From positions 449,815 through 513,814 of the forward strand of contig NZ_JAKZGS010000001.1 of NCBI RefSeq assembly GCF_022549695.1: a stretch of DNA of 64,000 nucleotides, in the 5' to 3' direction. The stretch's first letter is position 1. Each line of letters starts with the position of its first letter. The DNA is from Belliella calami (GTDB taxonomy: Bacteria > Bacteroidota > Bacteroidia > Cytophagales > Cyclobacteriaceae). This document shows, piece after piece, positions 36,027-45,859 of the stretch. The notes under the pieces were generated by a model that worked only from the letters and a program-made list of their open reading frames with translations, had not been told where the DNA came from and made no database searches. The translations under genes and the position numbers were made by a program.

Positions 36027-37745
36027 ATGTCAAAATTATTTAGACCATTCCTATCTCCTGAGACTTTTGGAGACTACACAACAATTTTATTCACAGTCGG
36101 AATTTTTATTTACTTTATCATTGAGGTTATCAGGTTTAATAGAAAAATTGGTAAGTTAAAAAGTGAATTAAAAAACTTAGACATTAATGATCAAGTCAAG
36201 CTTGAGAACTCTTCTACCTTATCAGGAGTCTGGATAAGCTATAAATCTTCTTTTGGTTTTGGTGATCTAAATAAAACTACAGAAGACGCAAGAGATTATT
36301 TTAATGAATATAATTTGATTTTAAATAACTCGAACTTTAGATACTATTTAACATTACCTAATATTTTTGTTGGTCTTGGTATACTTGGAACGTTCGTAGG
36401 TCTTGTCTACGGTATTTCTTCTTTTGATAATCTTAGCGATTCCAGTGTAATTAAGGAGAGTATTTCAGTATTGCTATCAGGTATGGGTACAGCTTTCTAC
36501 ACTTCAATTGTTGGGATGTTCTTTTCAATATTTTTTAATATCATAGAGAAGAAACAATTCTACAAAACATTTAGAAAAATTAAGCAAATCTCAAATGAAC
36601 TCAACAACACATATAGAATTTCAAAGATAGAATTAGAACAGCAAAATCATAAGTCTTTGGTGAAGGTTTTAAGTGAAGTGTTTTCTTATACATCCTCCGA
36701 GGGGGTTCAAGTGCCGCCAAACATGGTTTTTTATACTTTAGACCAAGAGCTAAAAGAGCAATCAAGAGCTCTAAAAAGCTTTTCAACAGATTTAGCGAAT
36801 AGTTTGGAGGCAATGTCTACTATCATCATGGAAGAGTTTGATCAATCATTTCAACGAGTTTTTCAAGAAACCTTACTTCCTGTTATTGAAAAGTTAGATA
36901 AAGCAGTTGAAGCACTTAAAAATGAAAAATCATCAACAAATGAAAATTTAATTAATTCAACAATTGAAGCATTGAAAAAAACAATGCAAGCTATGATGGA
37001 AGACTTTAAAGATACTCTTTCAGGCTCTGCAAAAAATGAAATTGATAATATGTTAAAGGTTTTAAATGCGTCTTCAACAGCTTTAATTTCATTGCCACAT
37101 CAGCTTGGTAAGATTGAAGATGTACTTGATGAAACGATAAGAACATTTAAAGATATTTCGGATAAAACGCTAAGAAATACTGAAACGCAAGAACAAGAGC
37201 ATGCCAAATCCAGGACTAAACTAAACGAGACTACAAATGAAGTTTTAGATAAAGCAAATAGAATGATAGAGTCAGCAGATAATTTTATTGGGGATTTTGT
37301 GAAAGAAGCTGGCAATTTAACTGAGGCCATTAAAGAATATCACCATTTAATTAGTTCGCTAAAGGATACGGCTTCAAGTATAAATCAAACTACTGATAAG
37401 CTTAATCGATCAGTAGAATTAATTGATCAGTACTCCAATAAATCCATTGAATCCAATAAACTCCTGACTGAGAATTTTGAAAATCAACTTGCCCAGATCA
37501 CTCGAATGAATAGTGAGCATGTTGAAAGTTATAACAAGATCAAGGAATCTTTGGGGACTGTTTTTGACGGAATAGAGGAAGGTTTAACAACGTACAGAGA
37601 TCATACTGTTGAAAGTCTCAATACTTATTTAGGAGAATTTTCAGAAAAATTAGCAAAAGCTTCTAATGCTCTTTCTGGTAGTATATCTGAATTAAATGAA
37701 GGTCTTGATGGACTCAATGATTTTTTAGGTAGAGTAAAAAGATAA
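36027..37745 (+). CDS. zorA: Zorya anti-phage system protein ZorA (MotA/TolQ/ExbB-like channel)
   Basis: 572 residues. Membrane helices are at about 17-36 (ILFTVGIFIYFIIEVI), 110-130 (NIFVGLGILGTFVGLVYGI) and 150-172 (SGMGTAFYTSIVGMFFSIFF); the GLGILGTFVGL and G-TAF-TS-VG elements are the MotA/ExbB pore motifs. A long mostly alpha-helical coiled-coil tail (about 200-572) follows, as in ZorA where it forms an intracellular rod. With ZorB it forms a proton-driven stator-like complex that senses phage-caused membrane damage and passes the signal inward. It is two bases from zorB. E. coli ZorA is somewhat longer; the tail length varies. Confidence 0.92.
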   Translation: MSKLFRPFLSPETFGDYTTILFTVGIFIYFIIEVIRFNRKIGKLKSELKNLDINDQVKLENSSTLSGVWISYKSSFGFGDLNKTTEDARDYFNEYNLILNNSNFRYYLTLPNIFVGLGILGTFVGLVYGISSFDNLSDSSVIKESISVLLSGMGTAFYTSIVGMFFSIFFNIIEKKQFYKTFRKIKQISNELNNTYRISKIELEQQNHKSLVKVLSEVFSYTSSEGVQVPPNMVFYTLDQELKEQSRALKSFSTDLANSLEAMSTIIMEEFDQSFQRVFQETLLPVIEKLDKAVEALKNEKSSTNENLINSTIEALKKTMQAMMEDFKDTLSGSAKNEIDNMLKVLNASSTALISLPHQLGKIEDVLDETIRTFKDISDKTLRNTETQEQEHAKSRTKLNETTNEVLDKANRMIESADNFIGDFVKEAGNLTEAIKEYHHLISSLKDTASSINQTTDKLNRSVELIDQYSNKSIESNKLLTENFENQLAQITRMNSEHVESYNKIKESLGTVFDGIEEGLTTYRDHTVESLNTYLGEFSEKLAKASNALSGSISELNEGLDGLNDFLGRVKR

Positions 37746-37747
37746 AA

Positions 37748-38461
37748 ATGAGTAAGAATATAGAAATCAGAGAAGAGGAAAATCCATTTGCCTTATCCAT
37801 CGGTGATATAATGGCTGCGCTCTTGTTAGTATTTGTACTTATTCTATCCTCAATACTTTTAGAGCTTGAGGAAATGAAAGAAAAACAAAACGAGGTTATT
37901 ACGGAATACAAAGATTTAAAGAGACAAATATATGAGAAGCTAAATGAAGAATTCAAAGATGATCTTGATGGTTGGAGAGCTGAATTAGATAGCTCTAATC
38001 TTGCTTTCAGATTTAAGGAGCCGGACATTTTATTTGCTACCGGTAGTTCAGTACTCAAACCTGATTTTAAAGGGATCTTGGCTGACTTTTTTCCACGATA
38101 TATTACTGTTTTAAGATCAGAAGAATTTCTAAGTAATATTGAAGAAATAAGAATTGAGGGACATACTTCAAGTGAGTGGGTATTTAATGCATCTGAAGAC
38201 TTTGCATACTTTGAGAATATGCGACTTTCACAAGATAGAACGCGTACTACTTTAGAATTTACTTTAAATCAAATTCTTGATGAAGAATCAAAGGCTTGGA
38301 CAAAATCATTAATCACAGCGAATGGACTTTCATCAAGCCAATTGATATATAATAATTTTGGTGAAGAAGATCAGGAAGCTTCCAGGAGAGTTGAATTTAG
38401 GGTTAGGACAGATGCTGAAAAGAAAATAGATGAGCTTTTAAAAAATATTGAAAATAAATAA
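37748..38461 (+). CDS. zorB: Zorya anti-phage system protein ZorB (MotB/OmpA-like)
   Basis: 237 residues. One N-terminal membrane helix, ALSIGDIMAALLLVFVLILS (about 16-35), carries the essential Asp (about 20) of MotB-type stators. A linker helix and an OmpA-like peptidoglycan-binding domain follow (about 85-220): DILFATGSSVLKPDFKGILA, EIRIEGHTSSEW, NMRLSQDRTRTTLEFTL and RRVEFRV. It anchors ZorA to the cell wall. Its stop shares one base with the zorC start (TAATG). Confidence 0.93.
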   Translation: MSKNIEIREEENPFALSIGDIMAALLLVFVLILSSILLELEEMKEKQNEVITEYKDLKRQIYEKLNEEFKDDLDGWRAELDSSNLAFRFKEPDILFATGSSVLKPDFKGILADFFPRYITVLRSEEFLSNIEEIRIEGHTSSEWVFNASEDFAYFENMRLSQDRTRTTLEFTLNQILDEESKAWTKSLITANGLSSSQLIYNNFGEEDQEASRRVEFRVRTDAEKKIDELLKNIENK

Positions 38462-39909
38462 TGGATCGTCTATTTAATCAGTTTGAGAAATTTAAAAAAC
38501 TATCGAGCTCTGACTTCAAAAAATTCAAGGTCTATGATATAACAAAAGATCGGATCAGAGATGCTAATAAAGAGTTGGATGAAATAATTTTTAATTCCAG
38601 TGCAAGTGATTTACCTAATCGAGATATGTTCGATTTAGTCTTAATTGAGTTTTTTAACGAGGAAGGAAGAGAGGATTTTTTTTCAAATACTTCAATGACA
38701 AAAAAACTTTGTTGGATATTAGATTATAGCAACAGGCGATACGATAGATCCATTATTGAAAGTGGTTTATTGACCACTGCATTAGACTTGATTGATAAAA
38801 AGTTTACTCCTTCAATGTATTCTGGGTTAATAAACATTCTTTTTTCCAACTGGACAGATCCGAAAATTGAAAGGTTAAGAAAGTATATCCAGATAAAACT
38901 TAGCCTTGAAACGAATCAACGAAGCAAAGTATTATTCTTTCAAAATCATCTTCACTTTTTCTCTTTCTTTGAAGGCCCTGAAAAATGGGCCACACATGTG
39001 CTCAACGGAAAGCATGTTAATGTCATAAGCTTTTTTGAAAATAATCCAGCAGTAGATTACTTAAAACGAACCGAGTACTTCAAAATATTTGTAATATCAT
39101 TATACGAGAGTATACTGAAACAAAATGTTATAGGAGATAGGTACAAATGGCAGACTTTCATTGAATTTGCGCAGGAGTATTTTGAGCCAAGCTTAATCAA
39201 ATATTTAATCGCTTTAGAGATTTTTCATTTTAGAAATCAGATTTCTGATGGAAGTTTAAAAGATAGAATCAAAAATAGGGCTATATCAGTTATTGGAGAT
39301 CCTATTAAAAAAAGTAATTGGTTACTTGAGCATCATTTACTAACTCCACAGAGAAAGCACGTGGTCAATGAAGTAAGAAATATTTTGAATCATTGGATAA
39401 ACGAAACGTTAATCAACCTTTTCTTCTCAAAGGTAGTAGACGATTATGATAGGAGAAGTTTTTGGAAACAGTACATAGATAAAATGGTAAGCGTGGATAT
39501 TTTTTTAAGGAGTAATTCACTTTATGGGATTCTAACCGATGAAAGAGTTAAAGATGGTCTTGAAAGTAGATTTGGTGTTTTAAATTCTGGAGGGAATACC
39601 AATAGTATTTTAATTTTCACTATCGATAGGTTCAGATTTGTATTGTCTGGTAGCATCGCTGGAGGTGCACTATATGTTCATCCAGAAGGAAGTCCTTATT
39701 TCCCTAACATCGAAGGATTAAAAATAGATACAAATATGTGGGGTTATAAACTTCGGTCTATCAATAAAAATGAGTTGGTGCACAGTCATTTACCAAGTTT
39801 GATTGAACAAACTGAATATTCATTTTACCCTAATAATGAAGGGAGAATGGTGCATACAGGAAATTGGAAATCAAGATTAAAAAGGTGGATGGACAAAAAA
39901 ATAGGATAG
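38461..39909 (+). CDS. zorC: Zorya protein ZorC (EH-signature domain)
   Basis: 482 residues, no membrane segment, mostly helical. Family assignment rests on position between zorB and a SNF2-type zorD, on length close to E. coli ZorC (about 560), and on the C-terminal part with Glu/His-containing segments (IDKMVSVDIFLRSNSL and HTGNWKSRLKRWMDKKIG) typical of the EH-signature family. ZorC binds DNA and acts with ZorD inside the cell. It overlaps zorB by one base and is three bases from zorD, indicating one transcript. Confidence 0.82.
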   Translation: MDRLFNQFEKFKKLSSSDFKKFKVYDITKDRIRDANKELDEIIFNSSASDLPNRDMFDLVLIEFFNEEGREDFFSNTSMTKKLCWILDYSNRRYDRSIIESGLLTTALDLIDKKFTPSMYSGLINILFSNWTDPKIERLRKYIQIKLSLETNQRSKVLFFQNHLHFFSFFEGPEKWATHVLNGKHVNVISFFENNPAVDYLKRTEYFKIFVISLYESILKQNVIGDRYKWQTFIEFAQEYFEPSLIKYLIALEIFHFRNQISDGSLKDRIKNRAISVIGDPIKKSNWLLEHHLLTPQRKHVVNEVRNILNHWINETLINLFFSKVVDDYDRRSFWKQYIDKMVSVDIFLRSNSLYGILTDERVKDGLESRFGVLNSGGNTNSILIFTIDRFRFVLSGSIAGGALYVHPEGSPYFPNIEGLKIDTNMWGYKLRSINKNELVHSHLPSLIEQTEYSFYPNNEGRMVHTGNWKSRLKRWMDKKIG

Positions 39910-39912
39910 TTT

Positions 39913-42579
39913 ATGGTTATAAGCACATTTTTAAAATCAGAAATAAGACCACTGCAAACGAGTGTTTTAGAGGACTTAGTGCAAGATGGGTTAGTCTCAG
40001 AGAATGATCATGCTTTTACTGTCTCTTTAGATCAAGTGTTAAAGATAAACGATATTGATCGAAAGGCACTTGAAATACCATTATCTGTTCCTTACTTAAT
40101 TTATGTTTTTTCGAAAGGGAGTTTGAATGAATCTGATTTCAGGTTCCAATGGGATTTTAGAAAGAAGGAAGATCAGAAGCCCGTTCTATTCAAGATATCC
40201 AATCATCTGATTTCAATTGAAGGATCAAATTATATTGTCAACCACTTCCAATATACGGCAATTAATATTTTAAAAAAACATGAAGAATCTGCTGAAAATG
40301 ACTTTAATAATAATCTTGAGTTATTAGGGAAACTAAAATCCTTATCTCAGCTTGATGAAGATTCTAAAATCATAATCTTTGATAAATACTTAACTCATGA
40401 AAATGTTCTGGTAGCGCAAGATATCAGACTCGATATCAAAGAAAATAGTGATGGATCAGTTAATATTTTACCATCTGTTAATGATGATTCTGATGTGAGT
40501 TTTCAGAAAGCATTTGACATCTTTCCAAAAGTTAAATCATTGTATAATGCACAAGTAGGAGATACAAGAGTAAGAATCTTGATTCCTGAAGCAAAACAAG
40601 AAAATCTTCAAGTACTCAAAAAAGATTACAGAAAAATTGAGGGCGAACTGAAGGATAGGGTTTTAAAAAACCCACAAGAGTTTTTTGATGATAGAGTTTT
40701 TGATTTGGATTTCTATTCCAAAAGGGTTTACGAGCTTGGTTATTATGAACCAAAGTTTTATCCTTTCATTAAGCCTTTTTCTACAGATTGGGTAAATGGA
40801 ATAACAATAGAAGAGGCATCTGGAGAAAGACATGAATTGTTGGTTGAGAATGAAAAAGATTTCAATGACCTCAATGATAGTTTGAAAAACATAGAAGACT
40901 CAAATATTGATAAGATTGAGTTTAAAGGAAAGCAGATCCCTGTTCAGAATGCTATTTCGTTAAGAGATAGTTATATAGCAATTAAAGAAAAAAGAATAGA
41001 CAAAAACGGCTTTAGAGATAGTCAGGGAAGAAAGGTTTTGATAATTCATGAAAATATAGATGAAGTTGCATTTCAGGACAATAAACTATCTGAGATAGAA
41101 CATGTCCTTGAGCATCCTAAGCGATTAAAATCTGATATTAAGATAATGGATCATCAAAAGGAGGGAATCGCTTGGTTACAATCTTTAAGTAAGTCAAGCA
41201 GTGGAGCTCTATTAGCAGATGATATGGGGTTAGGAAAAACTTTGCAAGTACTTTCTTTTTTAGATTGGACAATTGATTATCAGACATCAATAGGTACGAA
41301 TAAACCAAATTTAATTGTAGCCCCAGTTACCTTACTTGAAAACTGGGAAAACGAACAACAAAAATTTTTCAACTCTTCAACTCGGGTAATTCGATACTTT
41401 GGAAAAGAAGCTAAATGGATTGACCTTGATGATCTTGATAAGTATGATATTATACTAAGTACTTATGAAACATTGAGAAGTAAGCAAATTATGATTGCAA
41501 AAGTACCGTGGTTCGCTGCGGTCCTTGACGAGGCTCAAAGAATTAAAACTCCAGGCACCATGGTCACCAATGCTGCAAAGGCATTAAATGTAGAGTTTAA
41601 AGTAGCAATGACTGGCACGCCTGTTGAGAATTCTTGGATGGACCTTTGGTGCATTACTGATTTCATAGCTTCCGGGTTATTAGGAAGTGCTAAAGATTTC
41701 AATAAAAAATACAATCAAAGTCTTAAAGATGAGGACACCAATATCAAAGAACTTGGTGATGACATTCGTTCTCAGTTAGGCATTTTTATCAAAAGAAGAT
41801 TAAAAAGTCAAATCCTTAAAGATTTGCCCAAAAAAGATTCATTCTTTCTTCAAAGATTGATGCCCACCATTCAAGAGGCTGAATATCATAATGAATTGGA
41901 AGCATATAAATCAAATAAGAGCAAGAAGAACCAAATTTTATCAACAATCAATCGACTAAGAATGATCAGTGATCATCCTTACCTTTTAACTGCCGATCAA
42001 TCGTTCATGGATTTTAGCACTGAAGATTTAATTAATTCATCAGCTAAACTTTTAGAAACTGTAAAGATTGTTGAAGACATAAGAAGTAAATCTGAGAAAG
42101 TCATACTTTTTTCCCATTTTGAAAAGGTTCAAAAAATCTTGCAGAAAGTAATTCTTGAATTTTTTGATTTACCTGTTAATGTGATAAATGGCCAAACCGC
42201 TACTGTAGATTCTTTGGGTAAAATGTCAAGGCAAAAGCTTATAGACAAATTTCAAATAAAAGAGGGCTTTAATGTGATAATCATGTCTCCAATTGCTGCA
42301 GGTTATGGACTGAATGTAACTGGTGCAAACCATGTAATTCATTACACAAGACATTGGAATCCAGCTAAAGAAAATCAAGCGACAGATAGAGTATATAGAA
42401 TTGGTCAGGAAAAACCAGTATCCATTTACTACCCAATGGCAATTATGAGCGACAGGGAAACTTTTGATCAAAAGCTTGATAGTTTATTAAAAATGAAAAA
42501 TCAACTCTCTGATGCGTCTCTTTACCCATCTGATGCCTGCGAGGTTAAGTTGTGGGAGTTTGAAGATTTGTTAGGATAA
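39913..42579 (+). CDS. zorD: Zorya protein ZorD (SNF2-family helicase/nuclease)
   Basis: 888 residues. The N-terminal part (about 1-400) is family-specific. The SNF2 core starts IMDHQKEGIAWLQSLSKSSS, with Walker A ADDMGLGKTLQVL (about 435-447), Walker B LDEAQRIK (about 538), MTGTPVEN (III), and the C-lobe with VILFSHFEKVQ, IMSPIAAGYGLN, and the Arg-finger motif ATDRVYRIGQEKPV. In type I Zorya, ZorD degrades invading DNA and is needed for protection. With zorA, zorB and zorC it makes a complete type I operon. Confidence 0.92.
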   Translation: MVISTFLKSEIRPLQTSVLEDLVQDGLVSENDHAFTVSLDQVLKINDIDRKALEIPLSVPYLIYVFSKGSLNESDFRFQWDFRKKEDQKPVLFKISNHLISIEGSNYIVNHFQYTAINILKKHEESAENDFNNNLELLGKLKSLSQLDEDSKIIIFDKYLTHENVLVAQDIRLDIKENSDGSVNILPSVNDDSDVSFQKAFDIFPKVKSLYNAQVGDTRVRILIPEAKQENLQVLKKDYRKIEGELKDRVLKNPQEFFDDRVFDLDFYSKRVYELGYYEPKFYPFIKPFSTDWVNGITIEEASGERHELLVENEKDFNDLNDSLKNIEDSNIDKIEFKGKQIPVQNAISLRDSYIAIKEKRIDKNGFRDSQGRKVLIIHENIDEVAFQDNKLSEIEHVLEHPKRLKSDIKIMDHQKEGIAWLQSLSKSSSGALLADDMGLGKTLQVLSFLDWTIDYQTSIGTNKPNLIVAPVTLLENWENEQQKFFNSSTRVIRYFGKEAKWIDLDDLDKYDIILSTYETLRSKQIMIAKVPWFAAVLDEAQRIKTPGTMVTNAAKALNVEFKVAMTGTPVENSWMDLWCITDFIASGLLGSAKDFNKKYNQSLKDEDTNIKELGDDIRSQLGIFIKRRLKSQILKDLPKKDSFFLQRLMPTIQEAEYHNELEAYKSNKSKKNQILSTINRLRMISDHPYLLTADQSFMDFSTEDLINSSAKLLETVKIVEDIRSKSEKVILFSHFEKVQKILQKVILEFFDLPVNVINGQTATVDSLGKMSRQKLIDKFQIKEGFNVIIMSPIAAGYGLNVTGANHVIHYTRHWNPAKENQATDRVYRIGQEKPVSIYYPMAIMSDRETFDQKLDSLLKMKNQLSDASLYPSDACEVKLWEFEDLLG

Positions 42580-42953
42580 AGACTTACTTTTTTCACCCTG
42601 AAGAACTAAACAAGAAAAATTCTTGAAAGATATCTAACCAAAACCATCTTCTTACTTAAGAAATATTTCTGATTTAACAAGTCCTACAAAGCAGACTTCT
42701 TTGTAAGAGCTTGGTGAGTCTTCCAATTGGACTCTATCTTTAATTTATTTCAATTATTTTTTAGTTTGATAATTTAATGATATTCTTAAGACACAAGACA
42801 CTTAATTTATGTAAATTAAATATCTGTGTTTGAGCTTTTTCTTTCCGAGAATGTAAAATTCTTTGGATCGATTAAAAAAGTAAGCTATTTTAAAACTTTA
42901 ATTGGTAGTAATTAAAAAAAATCAAAGCTTTTCCTTTTTAAAATCAGTAATAA
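42580..42953. other. AT-rich intergenic region between Zorya and the next locus
   Basis: No gene. A weak hairpin CAAGAA/TTCTTG lies at 42612-42626 (possible end of the Zorya transcript) and TACAAAG...CTTTGTA is an inverted repeat at about 42687-42707. The last 200 bases are very AT-rich and must contain the promoter of the next operon, but I cannot fix its position. Confidence 0.45.
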
Positions 42954-45848
42954 ATGACTAAAACTACTATAAATACTTTTGCCGCAGGGGCACGCATTTC
43001 TACTCGTGGAGAGGATTTTTTAATTACAGGAATCACCGAAAATTATGATGGGTCGATGTTGTTAGATGCTGAGGGGATAAGTGAACTTGTTAAAGGGAAA
43101 CGCTTTAAATTCGACACGAAGCTTGATGTAGATATTCAAGTTTTAGATCCTGCCAAAACCAAACTCGTAGCTGACACTGATTCAGGTTACAGAAGAACGA
43201 AGTTATTTTTGGAGACACAGCTGAGAAATAGTACTCATTATGGAGATAAAATCCATGTAGCTCATAAGGCGGCTTTTAATTTTTCGGAATATCAATTAGA
43301 TCCAACCTTAAAAGCATTTAAGCTTCCTCGACCAAGACTCCTAATTGCAGATGGTGTTGGTTTGGGTAAGACCATAGAAGTAGGAATTTTTCTCGCTGAA
43401 ATGATCAAAAGAGGTAAGGGGAAAAGAATAATGGTTCTTGCTTTGAAGTCGATCTTAGGTCAGTTTCAACAAGAGATATGGAATAGATTTGCCATTCCCT
43501 TGGTAAGATTAGACTCGCATGGAATAGCTCAGATTAGAGCAGAACTGCCAGCAAACAAAAATCCCTTTGAGTATTATGATAAGACAATTGTCTCAATTGA
43601 TACGCTTAAGAACAATGCCAAATTTAGGCACTTTATAGAAAAATCCCGATGGGACATCATCGTAATCGATGAATGTCATACTGTAGCGAATAGTAACAGT
43701 CAGAGAGGTGATTTAGCCCAATTCCTTGCTACTCGCTGTGAATCTCTGATTCTGACTTCTGCAACTCCTCACAATGGTAAAAAAGAGACTTTTGCCAACT
43801 TGATCCAAATGATCGAGCCGACGGCAATTCCGAGGTCTGGAGAGTATGACAAATCAGATGTAGAACCTTATTATGTCAGGAGGTTCAAACAGCATATTTT
43901 GGATGATAAGGTTCGATCAAATTTTCAAGATAGAAGAATAGTACCTATACACTGCGAAATAACTCCTGAAGAAGAAGAGTTCTTGAATAAGCAGCAGAAG
44001 ATCAAGTTTGAAGCGCTTAAGTCAATTCATCTTGAAACAGAGAAGAATCTATTTGACGAGAGTACAAGGAAAGAAAAAAGAGATCTACTTTTCTCCATAG
44101 GGCTATTTAAATCCTACATGTCATCTCCAAGCGCAGCTTTGGAGAGTATTAATAGGAGAATCGAGAAAATCAAAGAAAAGGGTAAATCGAGTGAAAATGC
44201 AAATGATAACATTCATCTCTTAGAGGATCTTCAAAGTGATCTGATTCATATTTTACACAACCAAAAGGATTCAAAATATCAAGCTTTCAAAGATAGGTTA
44301 ATTGAATTAGGCTGGTCAGGTAGATCAAAAGATGAAAGAATTGTCGTATTCGCCGAACGAATTGATACCATAAAATATCTTTCTGAAAACTTGAAAAGGG
44401 ACTTTGATCTGGATGATGAAAGTATTGAGACTTTCCATGGAGGTCTATCAGATATGGAACAGCAGGCTTTGGTAGAGGACTTCGGTAAGAAGGATTCTAA
44501 AATCAGAATACTTCTGACCTCTGATGCAGGCTCTCAGGGTGTCAATTTACATTACTACTGTAATACCATGTTCAATTATGATATTCCTTGGTCTCTTATT
44601 ACGCTGGAACAAAGAAATGGTAGAATTGATCGATATGGGCAAACAGAAACGCCTGTCATCCATTATCTAATTGCTACATCTGATACTGAAGGACTGAGAA
44701 CAGATTTTCATATTCTCGAGAATTTGACAAGAAAAGAAGAGGAAGTGTATAACAGCCTCGGAGATGCAGCTTCTGTATTCAAGCTTTATGATAGCAAGGC
44801 AGAAGAAGCTAAAGTCGAAGAAGCGATTATGGATCAAAATGAAGATTTTTTCTTTGGGTTTTCGGCTCCTGATGTTTCAGATGACGATTTATTTGGAGGA
44901 GGTTCAGATGTAACAAACAGTTTTGTAACTCCTGATCCCGTAGCTTCCGAACTATCGCTTTATGAATCAGATGGCTATTACTATAAAGATTTAATCGAAC
45001 AGTTGAAAGCTGAAAGGCTGATGGGCTATGATGAAGCTGAATTTGTAGACTCTACTTACCTCGAAGTAAGAAATACGAAAGAATTGGACAGGGTTCTTTT
45101 TGACTTACCAAAAGAATCCAAGCCCTCTTTGAAAGATATTTATAGACTTTCTTTGGATAAAAATACAGTTCAAAACGCCATCGTTGAAGCCCGTAAAAAG
45201 AAGGGGGAATGGGCTAAGTTTCAGATGCTCTATGACCTACATCCTGTGATTCGGTTTTTGATGACAAAATTGGAAGCCTCCGTTGATAAGGAGGTAGCGC
45301 TGGTATCTCGTCATGGAAAGATTCCTGTTGGAACCGCATGGTTTGTGATTCATGGGCAAGTAAGTAATAACCTCGGACAGTCTGTTATTTCGGACTTTTT
45401 TGTGGTTCCTATGAAGCTTTCTGGAGGACTTCATAAGCAACCTTTATCACTACGAGACTTTATCAGTCAATTTGAGGTCAATCAAACTCTGCTGACACAG
45501 TATATAGACCAAGAACATTTGGACACACTTACAGAGATGCTGCCAGACGTAATTGACTTTGCTAAGCTGATGCATATGGATCAGAAGCAGCAGATCAAAC
45601 AGCTGGAAATGGAAAAACAGTTGGCTGTGTATCAAGAGAAACTCAAAAATTGGGAAAAGTCAGCTCAAGATCACCTGGAATTGACTTTTGCAGATGTGCC
45701 ACAGACGGGTTTCATAAGAAGACGAAAAGAGGATGAAATACGCTATGTAGAGACTATTTTCAGTCAATCCAGTCAATACTTTAAGGATTTGAATTCCCTT
45801 AATAATGAAGCTCACCTTAAAGTGATTGCAGCATTTTATAATCTTTAA
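42954..45848 (+). CDS. drmD: DISARM DrmD-like SNF2/RapA-type helicase
   Basis: 964 residues. The N-terminus (TFAAGARISTRGEDFLITGI) matches the opening strand pair of DrmD-type helicases. Core: Walker A IADGVGLGKTIEVGI (about 131-145), VIDECHTVAN (DEAH-box, about 238), LTSATPHNGK (III), then the C-lobe FAERIDTIKYLS, LLTSDAGSQGVNLHYY and EQRNGRIDRYGQ. The tail (about 640-964) includes a long helical region with KKKGEWAKFQMLYDLHPVIR. DrmD defines class 1 DISARM, where it goes with a methyltransferase. However drmA, drmB and drmC are not in this window, so the name is by similarity. It starts the last co-directional locus. Confidence 0.75.
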   Translation: MTKTTINTFAAGARISTRGEDFLITGITENYDGSMLLDAEGISELVKGKRFKFDTKLDVDIQVLDPAKTKLVADTDSGYRRTKLFLETQLRNSTHYGDKIHVAHKAAFNFSEYQLDPTLKAFKLPRPRLLIADGVGLGKTIEVGIFLAEMIKRGKGKRIMVLALKSILGQFQQEIWNRFAIPLVRLDSHGIAQIRAELPANKNPFEYYDKTIVSIDTLKNNAKFRHFIEKSRWDIIVIDECHTVANSNSQRGDLAQFLATRCESLILTSATPHNGKKETFANLIQMIEPTAIPRSGEYDKSDVEPYYVRRFKQHILDDKVRSNFQDRRIVPIHCEITPEEEEFLNKQQKIKFEALKSIHLETEKNLFDESTRKEKRDLLFSIGLFKSYMSSPSAALESINRRIEKIKEKGKSSENANDNIHLLEDLQSDLIHILHNQKDSKYQAFKDRLIELGWSGRSKDERIVVFAERIDTIKYLSENLKRDFDLDDESIETFHGGLSDMEQQALVEDFGKKDSKIRILLTSDAGSQGVNLHYYCNTMFNYDIPWSLITLEQRNGRIDRYGQTETPVIHYLIATSDTEGLRTDFHILENLTRKEEEVYNSLGDAASVFKLYDSKAEEAKVEEAIMDQNEDFFFGFSAPDVSDDDLFGGGSDVTNSFVTPDPVASELSLYESDGYYYKDLIEQLKAERLMGYDEAEFVDSTYLEVRNTKELDRVLFDLPKESKPSLKDIYRLSLDKNTVQNAIVEARKKKGEWAKFQMLYDLHPVIRFLMTKLEASVDKEVALVSRHGKIPVGTAWFVIHGQVSNNLGQSVISDFFVVPMKLSGGLHKQPLSLRDFISQFEVNQTLLTQYIDQEHLDTLTEMLPDVIDFAKLMHMDQKQQIKQLEMEKQLAVYQEKLKNWEKSAQDHLELTFADVPQTGFIRRRKEDEIRYVETIFSQSSQYFKDLNSLNNEAHLKVIAAFYNL

Positions 45849-45859
45849 CTTTCTGAACC

